DNA of 64,000 bases, from the NCBI GenBank assembly GCA_001295905.1, contig LJHT01000026.1, forward strand, positions 1-64,000. Reading direction: 5' to 3'. Numbering within the stretch: position 1 is the first letter of the stretch; each line of letters opens with the position of its first letter. Under the pieces are notes generated by a model that was given only the letters and a program-made list of their open reading frames with translations, did not search any database and had not been told where the DNA came from. Of the stretch, positions 35,184 through 43,541 are shown piece after piece. The translations under genes and the position numbers were made by a program. This DNA comes from a beta proteobacterium AAP51 (GTDB lineage Bacteria; Pseudomonadota; Gammaproteobacteria; Burkholderiales; Burkholderiaceae_C).

Positions 35184-35696
35184 ATGTCGTGGATACAGAA
35201 GGAACTGAAGCGCCGCCTGCGCGCACCGGCGCCGGTGCCGGTGACCCAGGCCGTGGCCGAAGGTGATCTCGCCGCAGCGGGTGAAGCCGGCCGCCAGGCC
35301 GTGCAGGCCTTGTGGCAGCAGCTGGAAAGCGCCAATGAAGCGCTGCCGCCCGAGCTGAAGCTGCGGCGTGAACCCGTCACCACCGTACCGCGCCAGGGCC
35401 CGAAGTTCGAAGTCTGGCTGCGCGCGCCCAACGGCGCGGCCATCGGCCATGCCGGCGACGCGCTGCGCTACCTGTGGCCTGGGCCCAGCCGGCGCCGCAG
35501 CAGCAACTTCTGGATAGGCTGGGACGCCGCTGCCGGCCACCTGGAACTGCGCCAGCGCATCACGCCGCTGCCTTCGCCCGTGATCGCGCACCATCGCTTC
35601 GACGAGCGCCGCACCGAGCTCATCGTCAAGCAGCTGGTGCTGGGCCGCAAGCTCAGCGTGCGTGCGCTGCGCAAGAAGCGGCTTTGGCTGTTCTGA
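35184..35696 (+). CDS. Conserved hypothetical protein downstream of argB
   Basis: A 170-aa soluble basic protein. It has a charged helical start (MSWIQKELKRRLR), a central helix (AVQALWQQLESANEALPPELKL), a beta-rich middle (GPKFEVWLRAPNGAAIGHAG, NFWIGWDAAAGHLELRQRI) and a very basic end (RALRKKRLWLF). I do not recognise a named domain. It overlaps the nucleotidase gene by about 13 bp, so the two are translationally coupled. The position between argB and the nucleotidase suggests a conserved operon partner, not a specific function. Confidence 0.7.
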   Translation: MSWIQKELKRRLRAPAPVPVTQAVAEGDLAAAGEAGRQAVQALWQQLESANEALPPELKLRREPVTTVPRQGPKFEVWLRAPNGAAIGHAGDALRYLWPGPSRRRSSNFWIGWDAAAGHLELRQRITPLPSPVIAHHRFDERRTELIVKQLVLGRKLSVRALRKKRLWLF

Positions 35697-36376
35697 ACGC
35701 CGCGCGCCGGGTCTGGCTGTTCGACCTGGACGACACGCTGCACGACGCCGACGGCGCCTCGATGGCGCAGATACGCGACGCCATGGGCGACTACATCCAG
35801 CAGCAGCTGGGCCTGCCGCGCGCCGAGGCCGAGGCCTTGCGCAACCAGCACTGGCACCGCTACGGCGCCACCTTGCTGGGGCTGGTGAAGCACCAGGGCG
35901 TGGATGCAGCGCACTTCCTGCACCACACGCACGTGCTGCCGGGGCTGGAAGCGCGGGTGCGCGGCCACCGCCCCGACCTGGCCGCGCTGGCGCGACTGCG
36001 CGGCCGGCGCTACCTGCTGACCAACGCGCCCGCGGCCTACGCGGCACGCGTGCTGGGCAGCCTGGGCATTGCGCACCTGTTCGACGGGGTCATCGCCATC
36101 GAGCAGATGCAGCTCTTCGGCCACCTGCGGCCCAAGCCCGATGCGCGGCTGTTCCGCACACTCGCGGCACGCTTGCGCGTGGCGCCCGAACACTGCACGC
36201 TGGTGGAAGACGCGCTGGCCAACCAGAAAGCCGCGCACCGCGTGGGCATGGCCACGGTGTGGATGCAGCGCTGGCTGCACCGGCCGGGCGGTCGACCCGG
36301 GCTGCGGCGCCACCGCAAGCCCGCCTACGTGGGGCAACGGGTGCGGCATCTGCAAGCGCTGTTGCGCCGCGGCTGA
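35684..36376 (+). CDS. HAD family pyrimidine 5'-nucleotidase
   Basis: A 230-aa haloacid dehalogenase-like phosphatase of the SDT1/pyrimidine 5'-nucleotidase family, expected to dephosphorylate pyrimidine nucleotides. Motif I is FDLDDTL, motif II is LLTNAP, motif III is the Lys in LRPKPD, and motif IV is VEDALANQKAA. No ATG precedes motif I at a sensible distance; I chose TTG 35684, while CTG 35693 (overlapping the previous stop as CTGA) is an alternative. The C-terminus is Arg-rich and slightly longer than usual. It is the third gene after argB. Confidence 0.85.
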   Translation: MAVLNAARRVWLFDLDDTLHDADGASMAQIRDAMGDYIQQQLGLPRAEAEALRNQHWHRYGATLLGLVKHQGVDAAHFLHHTHVLPGLEARVRGHRPDLAALARLRGRRYLLTNAPAAYAARVLGSLGIAHLFDGVIAIEQMQLFGHLRPKPDARLFRTLAARLRVAPEHCTLVEDALANQKAAHRVGMATVWMQRWLHRPGGRPGLRRHRKPAYVGQRVRHLQALLRRG

Positions 36377-36407
36377 GGCGCTCTCAGGCCTTCACGCCTG
36401 CACGCGT

Positions 36408-37031
36408 TCAGGGCCCCAGGCCCAGTTCACGCGCGCGCACCACGGCCTCGGTGCGGTTGCGCGCATGCAGGGCGCGCAGCACGGCCGCCAGGTGCAGCTT
36501 CACGGTGCCCTCGCCGATGCCCAGTTCTCGCGCAATCTGCTTGTTGGGCTGGCCCTGCATCAGGCAGCGCAGCACCTCGTGCTGCCGGGGCGTGAGGCTG
36601 CCGGCCGAAACGCGCGGCGAGGCCGCCGCGGTGTCCAGCCCCGCCAGGGCCTGCGCCGGCAGGTAGCTGCCGCCCTGCAGCACCAGGCGCAAGGCCTGCT
36701 GCATCACCTCGCCGCTTTCGGCCTTGGGCAGGAAACCCACGGCACCGGCGGCCAGCACGGCGCGCACCGTGGCGGGGTCGTCATCGCCCGAGACCACCAG
36801 CAGCCGCACCGCCGGAAAACGCCGGTGCAGCGCCGCCACGCCGACCGCGCCCTGCATGCCGGGCATGTGCAGGTCCAGCAGGGCCAGCGCAGGCGCCTCG
36901 GCCTGCAGCAGGGCTTCAGCGCCGGCACGGTCGGGCGCCTGGAACACCTGCGCCTGCGGCAGCACCGCCTGCAGCGTGCGCGCCAGGGCGTCGCGCACCA
37001 GCGGGTGGTCGTCGGCCACCAGCAGCTTCAT
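36408..37031 (-). CDS. LuxR (NarL/FixJ) family response regulator
   Basis: A 207-aa two-component response regulator. The receiver domain has acidic pocket DD at residues 7-8, phosphoacceptor Asp53 in LLDLHMPG and Lys near 103 in FLPKAE. The C-terminal LuxR helix-turn-helix is LTPRQHEVLRCLMQGQPNKQ then IARELGIGEGTVKLH. It overlaps its histidine kinase gene by 4 bp, so kinase and regulator form a pair. Target genes are not evident from the neighbourhood, which is housekeeping. Confidence 0.93.
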   Translation of the reverse strand: MKLLVADDHPLVRDALARTLQAVLPQAQVFQAPDRAGAEALLQAEAPALALLDLHMPGMQGAVGVAALHRRFPAVRLLVVSGDDDPATVRAVLAAGAVGFLPKAESGEVMQQALRLVLQGGSYLPAQALAGLDTAAASPRVSAGSLTPRQHEVLRCLMQGQPNKQIARELGIGEGTVKLHLAAVLRALHARNRTEAVVRARELGLGP

Positions 37032-38257
37032 CGCTGCGGCCCCGTAGGCGCTTCGCTTCGCGCTGCCACCGCCGGCAAGGCCCGGCGCGCCGCAGCCACG
37101 CGCTGCGGTGCCGCACCGGCCAGCGGCAGGCCTTCAACGAAGAACACCGTGCCCCGCCCGGGCCGTGAGTGCAGCACCAGCTGCAGTTGCAACTGCTGCA
37201 CGAGGCTGCGCACGAGCGCCAGGCCCAGGCCGAGGCCATGACCGGCGCTGGCCGCCGCCCCGGCGGTCGTTCCAGGCAAACCTTCGATGATGGTTCCAGA
37301 AGGGCCGCCCGGTGCAGATGGCGCGCCCGGCGCGCTGGCACTGCCGCGGTGGGCCGGCAGTTGCTGGAAATCTTGAAAGATGCGTTCCTGGTCGGCGCGG
37401 GCCACGCCCGGGCCGGTGTCCCACACTTCCAGGCGCAGCGTGGCGCCCTCGGGCCGCGTACGCCGGCGCAGGGCCAGCAGCACGCCGCCTTGCGGGGTGT
37501 ACTTCACGGCGTTGTCCAGCAGGTTGCGCAGCACGCGTTCGAGCAGCAGGGCGTCGGTCACCGTGGCGGCGTGTTCGTCCTGCAGGCGCAGTGCCAGCCG
37601 CAGGCCGCGGGCCTCGGCCTGGCGCGCAGTGTCGTCGGCCAGGCGCCGCAGCAAGGGCGCCAGCGGCAGCACGTCCCAGCGGGGCAGCACGGCGCCCGCG
37701 TCGATGCGCGAGACATCCAGCAACGTGCCCGCCATGGCCTGCAGAGAGGCCACCGTCTGCACCATGCGCTGCACCGTCGCCTGGGGCTCTTCGGGCAAGG
37801 GCGCGGCGCGCAGTGCCTGCAGTTGCAGCGCGAGGGCCTGCACCGGGCTGCGCAGTTCATGGCTGGCCGCCGCCAGGAAGCGGGTCTTGGCAAGCGCCGC
37901 TTCCTCGGCCTGCTGCTGCTGGGCCTGCCAGGCCGCGGCGGCCTTGCTGGCGGCGGCCTGCTCGGCCTGCAAGGCCGCACGCCAGGCCTCGGCGGCGGCG
38001 CGCAGGCGCGCGTGGCGGCCCGCCAGCACCCACACCGCGGCCAGCACAACCGCCAGCACGGCCCCGGCCGCTGCGGCAGGCACCGGCCAGGCCATCAGCC
38101 CGGCGGCAGCAGCCCCCAGGGCCAGGGCCCCGGCAGCTGGCGCCGCGCGCTGCCGCTGCAAGGCCCAGGACAGCCAGGCCAGCGCCAGCAGGCCCAGCGC
38201 CACGGCAGCGGCCCAGGCCAGCCAGGCGGGCGGGGGGTGGGCGGCGGCCGGCAGCAT
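37028..38257 (-). CDS. Membrane sensor histidine kinase
   Basis: A 409-aa hybrid-free kinase. The N-terminal ~85 residues contain about four hydrophobic helices with almost no periplasmic loop, so it probably senses within the membrane. A coiled-coil (about 90-125) leads to the HisKA motif SHELRSPV with His133. The ATPase domain has the N-box NLLDNAVKYT, G1 box DTGPGV and G2 box GHGLGLGLAL. Between G1 and G2 the ATP lid is extended by a Pro/Gly/Ser-rich stretch of about 38 residues. I start at ATG 38255-38257. Paired with the response regulator encoded next. Confidence 0.88.
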   Translation of the reverse strand: MLPAAAHPPPAWLAWAAAVALGLLALAWLSWALQRQRAAPAAGALALGAAAAGLMAWPVPAAAAGAVLAVVLAAVWVLAGRHARLRAAAEAWRAALQAEQAAASKAAAAWQAQQQQAEEAALAKTRFLAAASHELRSPVQALALQLQALRAAPLPEEPQATVQRMVQTVASLQAMAGTLLDVSRIDAGAVLPRWDVLPLAPLLRRLADDTARQAEARGLRLALRLQDEHAATVTDALLLERVLRNLLDNAVKYTPQGGVLLALRRRTRPEGATLRLEVWDTGPGVARADQERIFQDFQQLPAHRGSASAPGAPSAPGGPSGTIIEGLPGTTAGAAASAGHGLGLGLALVRSLVQQLQLQLVLHSRPGRGTVFFVEGLPLAGAAPQRVAAARRALPAVAARSEAPTGPQR

Positions 38258-38432
38258 GGCGCGGCATTGTCGGCGGCCCGGCCCGCCACGGCCAGCGCCG
38301 GCTGGAACCCGCCGCGCTGATGTGCCGCGCCAGGCAGGTATGTCAGTGTTTACCTGCAAGCGGGTGCGCGCAGGGCGTGTGCCAGAATCTTTTTGCCATC
38401 TGGCCCGCCTGCCCTGCTTTCCGCTGCCCCCC

Positions 38433-39185
38433 ATGCCCGACGTGCTCGACGTGCCCGAAGAACAAACACCTCCCGGCACGGACGACACCGGCACCCCGGC
38501 GCCGGCAACGGTTGCCCATCACGCGGTCGAAGACCGTGCGGACGACAACGCCGACGCCGCAGGTGACGACAGTGCTGAAGCCGCGACGTCGGGGTCACCC
38601 GCCCGCAAGCGCCCGAAGCCCGGCGAACGCCGCGTGCAGATCCTGCAGACGCTGGCCGGCATGCTCGAGCAACCTGGCGCCGAGCGCATCACCACCGCCG
38701 CCCTGGCGGCCAGGCTGGCCGTGAGCGAAGCCGCGCTCTACCGCCACTTCGCCAGCAAGGCGCAGATGTTCGAGGGCCTGATCGAGTTCATCGAGAGCAG
38801 CGTCTTCACGCTCGTCAACCAGATCACCGAGCGCGAAAGCTCGGGCGCGGTGCAGGCGCAGAAGATGGTGGCGGTGCTGCTGCAGTTCGGCGAGAAGAAC
38901 CCGGGGATGACCCGTGTGATGGTGGGCGACGCCCTCGTCTTCGAGCATGAACGCCTGACGCTGCGCATGAACCAGTTCTTCGAGCGCGTGGAATCGCAGC
39001 TGCGCCAGAGCCTGCGCACCGCGGCCGAGGCGGCGGGCTCGCCCACGCCCACGGTGGACGCACAGGCGCTGGCCTCGGCCTTGACGGCGCTGGCCATCGG
39101 CCGGCTGCAGCGCTATGCGCGCTCGGGCTTCAAGCGCCTGCCCACCGAGCACCTGGAACCCGCGCTGCGCCGCCTGACGACCTGA
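38433..39185 (+). CDS. slmA: Nucleoid occlusion factor SlmA (TetR family)
   Basis: A 250-aa TetR-fold protein that blocks FtsZ ring assembly over the nucleoid. The helix-turn-helix is TTAALAARLAVSEAALYRHF, and the downstream helices (FEGLIEFIESSVFTLVNQI, MTRVMVGDALVFE) match SlmA rather than a ligand-responsive TetR. The first ~60 residues are an acidic, Thr/Asp/Ala-rich, probably disordered extension ending in a KRPKPGERR basic patch. The start ATG 38433 is the first one after the divergent kinase gene. slmA is commonly found downstream of argB and the nucleotidase in this order; here the two-component pair is inserted between them. Confidence 0.92.
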   Translation: MPDVLDVPEEQTPPGTDDTGTPAPATVAHHAVEDRADDNADAAGDDSAEAATSGSPARKRPKPGERRVQILQTLAGMLEQPGAERITTAALAARLAVSEAALYRHFASKAQMFEGLIEFIESSVFTLVNQITERESSGAVQAQKMVAVLLQFGEKNPGMTRVMVGDALVFEHERLTLRMNQFFERVESQLRQSLRTAAEAAGSPTPTVDAQALASALTALAIGRLQRYARSGFKRLPTEHLEPALRRLTT

Positions 39186-39195
39186 GGCCGGGGTG

Positions 39196-39846
39196 ATGGA
39201 CGTGCAAGCCGGCGGCACGCTGCTGCGCCTGCTGCCCCAGCGCGCGGCCTACCTGCCCGAGCACCGCGCGCTGCTGGTGGCCGACGCCCACATCGGCAAG
39301 GCGGTGAGCTTTCGCCGACTGGGCGTGCCTGTGCCCGGCGGCACCACCACCGAAACCCTGCAGCGCCTGAGCGATGCCGTGGCCGCCACCGGTGCGCAGC
39401 AGGTGGTGTTTCTCGGCGACCTGCTGCATTCGGCACGCGGCCGCGCCGCCGCCACGTTGGAGACCGTGGCCTCGTGGCGTGCTGCGCATGCCGATGTGCA
39501 GCTGACGCTCGTGCGCGGCAACCACGACGGCCACGCCGGCGACCCCCCGCCCGCCTGGGGCGTGCATTGCGTGGACGAGCCCTACCGCCTGGGCGGCCTG
39601 GCCCTGTGCCACCACCCGCAGCCGGTGGAAGGCGCCTATGTGCTGGCAGGCCACCTGCACCCGGCGGTGGTGCTGGGCGGCCGCGCGCACGAGCGGCTGC
39701 GCCTCCCCTGCTTCCACCTCGGCACCCAGGTGGGCGTGCTGCCGGCCTTCGGCGCCTTCACGGGCATGCATGTGATGACGCACGGCCCTGGCGAACGCGT
39801 GTTCGTCGTGGCCGGCGACGAGGTGCGGGCCCTGGCCGGCGCCTAA
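39196..39846 (+). CDS. pdeM: Ligase-associated DNA damage response endonuclease PdeM
   Basis: A 216-aa calcineurin-like metallophosphoesterase. Metal-binding motifs are VADAHIGK, VFLGDLLHS, VRGNHDG, and AGHLHP near the end, in the order GDXH / GDXXX / GNHD / GHXH-like. This subfamily is usually encoded with an ATP-dependent DNA ligase, an exonuclease and an Lhr helicase; none is visible in this window, so it is an orphan here. I use ATG 39196; a GTG three bases earlier is possible. It follows slmA by 10 bp and precedes the DUF815 ATPase gene by 10 bp. Confidence 0.88.
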   Translation: MDVQAGGTLLRLLPQRAAYLPEHRALLVADAHIGKAVSFRRLGVPVPGGTTTETLQRLSDAVAATGAQQVVFLGDLLHSARGRAAATLETVASWRAAHADVQLTLVRGNHDGHAGDPPPAWGVHCVDEPYRLGGLALCHHPQPVEGAYVLAGHLHPAVVLGGRAHERLRLPCFHLGTQVGVLPAFGAFTGMHVMTHGPGERVFVVAGDEVRALAGA

Positions 39847-39856
39847 ACTGCCGGCC

Positions 39857-40735
39857 ATGAACGCTGCCTTCGAACACCTGCTGCTGCGCGCCGAAATGCT
39901 GCTGGCACGGCTGGAACTCATCCTGCCCCAGGCCGCCACCGCGCCTGACTGGCAGGCCTCCGTGGCCTTCCGCTACCGCCGCCGGGGCGGCGCCTTCAGC
40001 GCGGGCGTGCTGGAGCCGGTCAAACACGTGGCCGCCATCCGGCTGGCCGAGCTGAAGGAAATCGACGCGCAGAAGGAACGCCTGCAGCGCAACACGCAGC
40101 AGTTCGTGGCCGGCCGCGGCGCCAACAACGTGCTGCTGACGGGCGCGCGCGGCACCGGCAAGAGCAGCCTGGTGAAGGCGGTGCTGAACGAATATGCAGC
40201 CGAAGGTCTGCGTCTGATCGAGGTGGACAAGACCGACCTCATCGACCTGCCCGACCTCATCGACCTGGTCGCCGGGCGCCCCGAGAAGTTCATCGTCTTC
40301 TGCGACGACCTCAGCTTCGACGAAGGCGAGCCCGGCTACAAGGCGCTGAAAAGCGTGCTGGACGGCAGCGTGGCCGCGGCCAGCGACAACCTGCTGATCT
40401 ACGCCACCAGCAACCGCCGCCACCTGCTGCCCGAGTACATGAAAGAGAACCTCAGCTACCAGCACACCGAAGACGGCGAGGTGCACCCGGGCGAAGGCGT
40501 GGAAGAGAAGATTTCGCTCAGCGAACGTTTCGGGCTGTGGATCAGCTTCTACCCCTTCACCCAGGCCGAGTACCTGGCCATCGTGGCGCAGTGGCTGCGC
40601 CACTTCGGGGTGGGCGAAGCGGCCATCGCCGCCGCGCGGCAAGACAGCCTGGTGTGGGCGCTGGAGCGGGGCAGCCGCAGCGGCCGCGTGGCGCAGCAGT
40701 TCGCGCGTGACTATGCGGGGCAGCACGGTGGCTGA
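39857..40735 (+). CDS. ATP-binding protein, DUF815 family
   Basis: A 292-aa AAA-type P-loop ATPase. Walker A is GARGTGKS at about 96-103 and Walker B is IVFCDDLSF near 155. Polar residues in YATSNRRHL form sensor 1. The C-terminal part reads FGLWISFYPFTQAEYL, typical of DUF815 proteins. Function is unknown, but the family is found beside Nudix/MutT genes in betaproteobacteria, as here. The stop overlaps the following Nudix gene by 8 bp when its GTG start is used. Confidence 0.9.
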   Translation: MNAAFEHLLLRAEMLLARLELILPQAATAPDWQASVAFRYRRRGGAFSAGVLEPVKHVAAIRLAELKEIDAQKERLQRNTQQFVAGRGANNVLLTGARGTGKSSLVKAVLNEYAAEGLRLIEVDKTDLIDLPDLIDLVAGRPEKFIVFCDDLSFDEGEPGYKALKSVLDGSVAAASDNLLIYATSNRRHLLPEYMKENLSYQHTEDGEVHPGEGVEEKISLSERFGLWISFYPFTQAEYLAIVAQWLRHFGVGEAAIAAARQDSLVWALERGSRSGRVAQQFARDYAGQHGG

Positions 40736-41156
40736 GGGAACAGAACGCACTGCAGTGGATGTGGCCGTGGGCGTGCTCATCGACGCCCAGGGCCGCTTCC
40801 TGCTCACCAGCCGCCCGGCCGGCAAGGTGTACGCGGGCTACTGGGAATTCCCCGGCGGCAAACTCGAGGCCGGCGAAACAGTGGAAGAGGCCTTGCGCCG
40901 TGAACTGCAGGAAGAACTGGGCATCACCATCGCCGCGGCCCAGCCCTGGAAGACGGAAATGATGGACTACCCGCATGCCCGCGTGCGCCTGCACTTCTGC
41001 AAGGTGTGGCAGTGGGCCGGCGAGTTCGAGATGCGCGAGGGCCAGGCCATGGCCTGGCAAAGCCTGCCCGTGCAGGTGGGCCCAGTGCTGCCCGGCACGG
41101 TGCCCGTGCTGGCCTGGTTCGCCGCCGAGCAGGGTTTTGTCGGGGCCACCCACTAG
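40728..41156 (+). CDS. Nudix hydrolase, MutT-like (8-oxo-dGTP diphosphatase type)
   Basis: A 142-aa Nudix enzyme. The Nudix box begins [17 protein letters not shown] and continues LQEELG, fitting the consensus with all metal ligands. The surrounding EFPGG and the C-terminal Trp-rich strands match MutT, which removes oxidised dGTP from the nucleotide pool. The start GTG 40728 overlaps the DUF815 stop by 8 bp; GTG 40707 and ATG 40713 are in-frame alternatives that add a few residues. Ten bases after the stop the hisI gene begins. No thiamine-phosphate-synthase domain is fused, unlike in some MutT proteins. Confidence 0.87.
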   Translation: MAEGTERTAVDVAVGVLIDAQGRFLLTSRPAGKVYAGYWEFPGGKLEAGETVEEALRRELQEELGITIAAAQPWKTEMMDYPHARVRLHFCKVWQWAGEFEMREGQAMAWQSLPVQVGPVLPGTVPVLAWFAAEQGFVGATH

Positions 41157-41166
41157 ACTGCGCGGC

Positions 41167-41556
41167 ATGGACTGGCTAGCTCAAGTGAAATGGAACGACG
41201 ACGGCCTGGTGCCCGTCATCGCCCAGGAACAAGGCACGAAAGACGTGCTGATGTTCGCGTGGATGAACCGCGAGGCGCTGGCCGCCACGGCCGAGCGCGG
41301 CCAGGCGGTGTACTTCAGCCGCTCGCGCCAGCGCCTGTGGCACAAGGGCGAAGAGTCGGGGCACTTCCAGCAGGTGCACGACATCCGCCTCGATTGCGAC
41401 GCCGATGTGGTGCTGCTCACCGTCACCCAGCACGACCACGACCCCGCCATCGCCTGCCACACCGGCCGCCACAGCTGCTTCTTCCAGCGCCTGGAAGCCG
41501 GGCAGTGGCACACGGTGGAACCGGTGCTGAAAGACCCCGAAAGCATCTACCGATGA
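41167..41556 (+). CDS. hisI: Phosphoribosyl-AMP cyclohydrolase
   Basis: A 129-aa enzyme opening the purine ring in the third step of histidine synthesis. Family motifs are [28 protein letters not shown] and the zinc-binding cysteines in LDCDADV and CHTGRHSC. Start ATG 41167. It overlaps hisE by 4 bp (ATGA), so the two steps are expressed together. The rest of the histidine operon (hisF, hisA, hisH and others) is not in this window, presumably elsewhere on the chromosome. Confidence 0.96.
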   Translation: MDWLAQVKWNDDGLVPVIAQEQGTKDVLMFAWMNREALAATAERGQAVYFSRSRQRLWHKGEESGHFQQVHDIRLDCDADVVLLTVTQHDHDPAIACHTGRHSCFFQRLEAGQWHTVEPVLKDPESIYR

Positions 41557-41927
41557 ACAGCCCCATGCCGACAGGCAACGACACGCTGGCGCGGCTGGCC
41601 GCCGTCATCGAAAGCCGCCGCGGGCAAGACCCCGACAAGAGCTACGTCGCCCGCTTGTTTTCCAAGGGCACCGACGCCATCTTGAAGAAGGTGGGCGAAG
41701 AGGCCACCGAGGTGGTGATGGCCGCCAAGGACGGCGGCGGCCCGAAACTGGTGGGTGAGGTGGCCGACCTCTGGTTCCACACGCTCGTGACGCTGGCGCA
41801 GTTCAACCTGAGGCCGGCCGACGTGCTGGCGGAACTGGAACGGCGCGAGGGTTTGTCGGGCCTGGAAGAATTTGCGCTGCGCAAGGTGCGCGAGCGTGAA
41901 GCCGAAACACGGGGAGAAGGCACATGA
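41553..41927 (+). CDS. hisE: Phosphoribosyl-ATP pyrophosphatase
   Basis: A 124-aa MazG-fold enzyme doing the second step of histidine synthesis. The magnesium-binding signature is [16 protein letters not shown], followed by [17 protein letters not shown]. Start ATG 41553 overlaps hisI, and the stop overlaps the next gene (ATGA). The C-terminus is charged and slightly extended ([12 protein letters not shown]). Separate hisI and hisE genes, not a fusion, are usual in betaproteobacteria. Confidence 0.95.
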   Translation: MNSPMPTGNDTLARLAAVIESRRGQDPDKSYVARLFSKGTDAILKKVGEEATEVVMAAKDGGGPKLVGEVADLWFHTLVTLAQFNLRPADVLAELERREGLSGLEEFALRKVREREAETRGEGT

Positions 41928-42301
41928 GTGAAATCATCGACACAGCAGAACGCGACAACAGCCTGAAGACGGTGGGCCACATCAGCTACCTGCTGCATGC
42001 CATCGTGGCCGTGAGCGCGGTCATCCCTTCGCTGCAGGCCAGCGTGCTGCTGCTGGTGGTGGCTTTCATCATCGACCTCGTCAAGCGCGGCGATGCGGCG
42101 GGCACCTGGCAGGAATCGCACTTCGGCTGGCGCATCCGCAGCGTGGTCATCGCGGCCATCCTCTACCTCGTGACGGCGCCGCTGTGGCTGCTGTTCCTGG
42201 TGCCGGGCTGGATCGCCTGGACCTGCATTTCCATCTGGTTCCTGTACCGCGTGGTTCGCGGCTGGCTGAACCTGAACAGCAACCGCCCGATCAACCCTTG
42301 A
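41924..42301 (+). CDS. DUF4870 family membrane protein
   Basis: A 125-aa protein with three hydrophobic segments ([28 protein letters not shown], and a long [20 protein letters not shown] region) and short polar ends. It matches the small DUF4870/Tic20-like family by the N-terminal [12 protein letters not shown] motif. Function is unknown. The start overlaps hisE by 4 bp and the HIT gene follows by 13 bp, so it sits inside a tight operon that runs on to tatABC. Confidence 0.8.
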   Translation: MSEIIDTAERDNSLKTVGHISYLLHAIVAVSAVIPSLQASVLLLVVAFIIDLVKRGDAAGTWQESHFGWRIRSVVIAAILYLVTAPLWLLFLVPGWIAWTCISIWFLYRVVRGWLNLNSNRPINP

Positions 42302-42314
42302 ACATCAGCAGCGC

Positions 42315-42665
42315 ATGAGCAGCACCGACCCGAACTGCATCTTCTGCAAGATCGTCGCCGGCCAGATTCCATCGAAAAAAGTCCACGAAGACGAGGAACT
42401 GCTGGCCTTCCACGACATCCACCCCTGGGCGCCGGTGCATGTGCTGATCATCCCGAAGCAGCACATCGCAACCCTGTCGGATGTGGGGCCTGAGCACGAT
42501 GCGCTGCTGGGCCGCATGCTGGGGCTGGCGCCAAGGCTGATGAAGCAACTGGGCGTCACAGGAGGTTTTCGCACCGTGGTGAACACCGGGCCCGACGGCG
42601 GGCAGGAGGTCTACCACCTGCACATGCACGTGATGGGCGGGCCGCGGCCCTGGGCAAAAGGGTGA
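42315..42665 (+). CDS. HIT family protein (HinT-like purine nucleoside phosphoramidase)
   Basis: A 116-aa nucleotide-binding hydrolase. The histidine triad is HLHMHVMGG near residues 98-106, and the N-terminus has the zinc-type CIFCKIVAGQIPS motif. The length and sequence fit HinT/PKCI, which hydrolyses adenosine phosphoramidates. The HIT gene next to tatA or to the his genes is a repeated pattern in betaproteobacteria. A 77-bp gap with its own promoter-like TAGAAT at 42706 precedes tatA. Confidence 0.92.
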   Translation: MSSTDPNCIFCKIVAGQIPSKKVHEDEELLAFHDIHPWAPVHVLIIPKQHIATLSDVGPEHDALLGRMLGLAPRLMKQLGVTGGFRTVVNTGPDGGQEVYHLHMHVMGGPRPWAKG

Positions 42666-42742
42666 AGGCCAAGGGCTGAGCCACAGTCCCTTCACGCATC
42701 AACCGTAGAATCGCGGGCTTCGCCTCGTAAGGAGAATAGATC

Positions 42743-42982
42743 ATGGGTTCGTTCAGCATCTGGCATTGGCTGATCGTTTTGCTGGTCGTCGTGGTCATCT
42801 TCGGCACCAAGAAACTTCGCAACATCGGCAGCGACCTCGGGGGCGCCGTCAAGGGCTTCAAGGAAGGCATGAAGACGGGTGGTGAAGACACCCCCGCCGC
42901 CGACGCTCCGCCGCAGCAGGTGACGACCGCCAAGCGCGCCGACGCCCACACGGTGGACGTGGACGCGAAGACGAAGAGCTGA
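42743..42982 (+). CDS. tatA: Sec-independent protein translocase subunit TatA
   Basis: A 79-aa pore-forming component of the twin-arginine export system. It has one N-terminal membrane helix ([15 protein letters not shown]), the conserved FGTKKLRN hinge and an amphipathic helix ([16 protein letters not shown]). The C-terminal tail is acidic and disordered. An AGGAG ribosome-binding site precedes ATG 42743. It is followed by tatB after 39 bp and then tatC, so the complete tatABC operon is present. Confidence 0.96.
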   Translation: MGSFSIWHWLIVLLVVVVIFGTKKLRNIGSDLGGAVKGFKEGMKTGGEDTPAADAPPQQVTTAKRADAHTVDVDAKTKS

Positions 42983-43021
42983 AGCCCGCGCTGATGCTGC
43001 CTGCCGGGGTGCGCTGAGACC

Positions 43022-43522
43022 ATGATGGACTTCGGGCTCGACAAGATCGCGCTCATCGGTGCCGTGGCCCTGGTGGTCATCGGCCCCGAGAAACTTCCGC
43101 GCGTGGCGCGCACGGTCGGCGCCCTCTTTGGCAAGGCGCAGCGCTACGTGGCCGACGTGAAGGCCGAGGTGAACCGCAGCATCGAGCTCGAAGAGCTCAA
43201 GAAGATGAAGACGCAGTTCCAGGACGCCGCGCGCAACGTGGAAGAGACGGTGCGCAGCGAGGTCAACTCCGCCACCGCCGCCTTCGACAACGAATGGTCT
43301 TCGGTGACGTCCGGCCTCAACAGCAGCAGCACCGACGGCAGTGGCAGCAGCTACGAAGCCCTGCCCTCGCCGCCCCCGGCTTACCAGCACCCGAAGAAGA
43401 ACTGGCGCCTGAAGCGCGGTGCCACCCCGCAGTGGTACAAGCAGCGCAACGGCGTGCGCACCAAGGCACTGTCGGGCGCCGCGCGCGTGGCGCGTTTCCG
43501 GCCCCAGGGCCTGAGGGGCTGA
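43022..43522 (+). CDS. tatB: Sec-independent protein translocase subunit TatB
   Basis: A 166-aa subunit that with TatC recognises twin-arginine signal peptides. The N-terminal helix contains the conserved Glu-like and Gly-Pro motif [14 protein letters not shown]. The amphipathic part ([19 protein letters not shown]) and a long variable C-terminal tail with Ser/Gly ([11 protein letters not shown]) and basic segments follow. Two ATG codons (43022 and 43025) are adjacent. The tail is longer than in E. coli, which is common in this order. Confidence 0.95.
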   Translation: MMDFGLDKIALIGAVALVVIGPEKLPRVARTVGALFGKAQRYVADVKAEVNRSIELEELKKMKTQFQDAARNVEETVRSEVNSATAAFDNEWSSVTSGLNSSSTDGSGSSYEALPSPPPAYQHPKKNWRLKRGATPQWYKQRNGVRTKALSGAARVARFRPQGLRG

Positions 43523-43541
43523 ACATGCAGCCCGCAGGACG

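Noticed and set aside
39196..41156. A DNA-repair island made of pdeM, the DUF815 ATPase and the Nudix gene.
   Set aside because: The ligase, exonuclease and helicase partners of pdeM are missing, and the DUF815-Nudix pair is a common housekeeping neighbourhood, so a joint system is not supported.
42706..42711. TAGAAT before tatA as a promoter.
   Set aside because: Only the -10-like box is convincing; no -35 element at proper spacing, and the gene may be read from the upstream operon.
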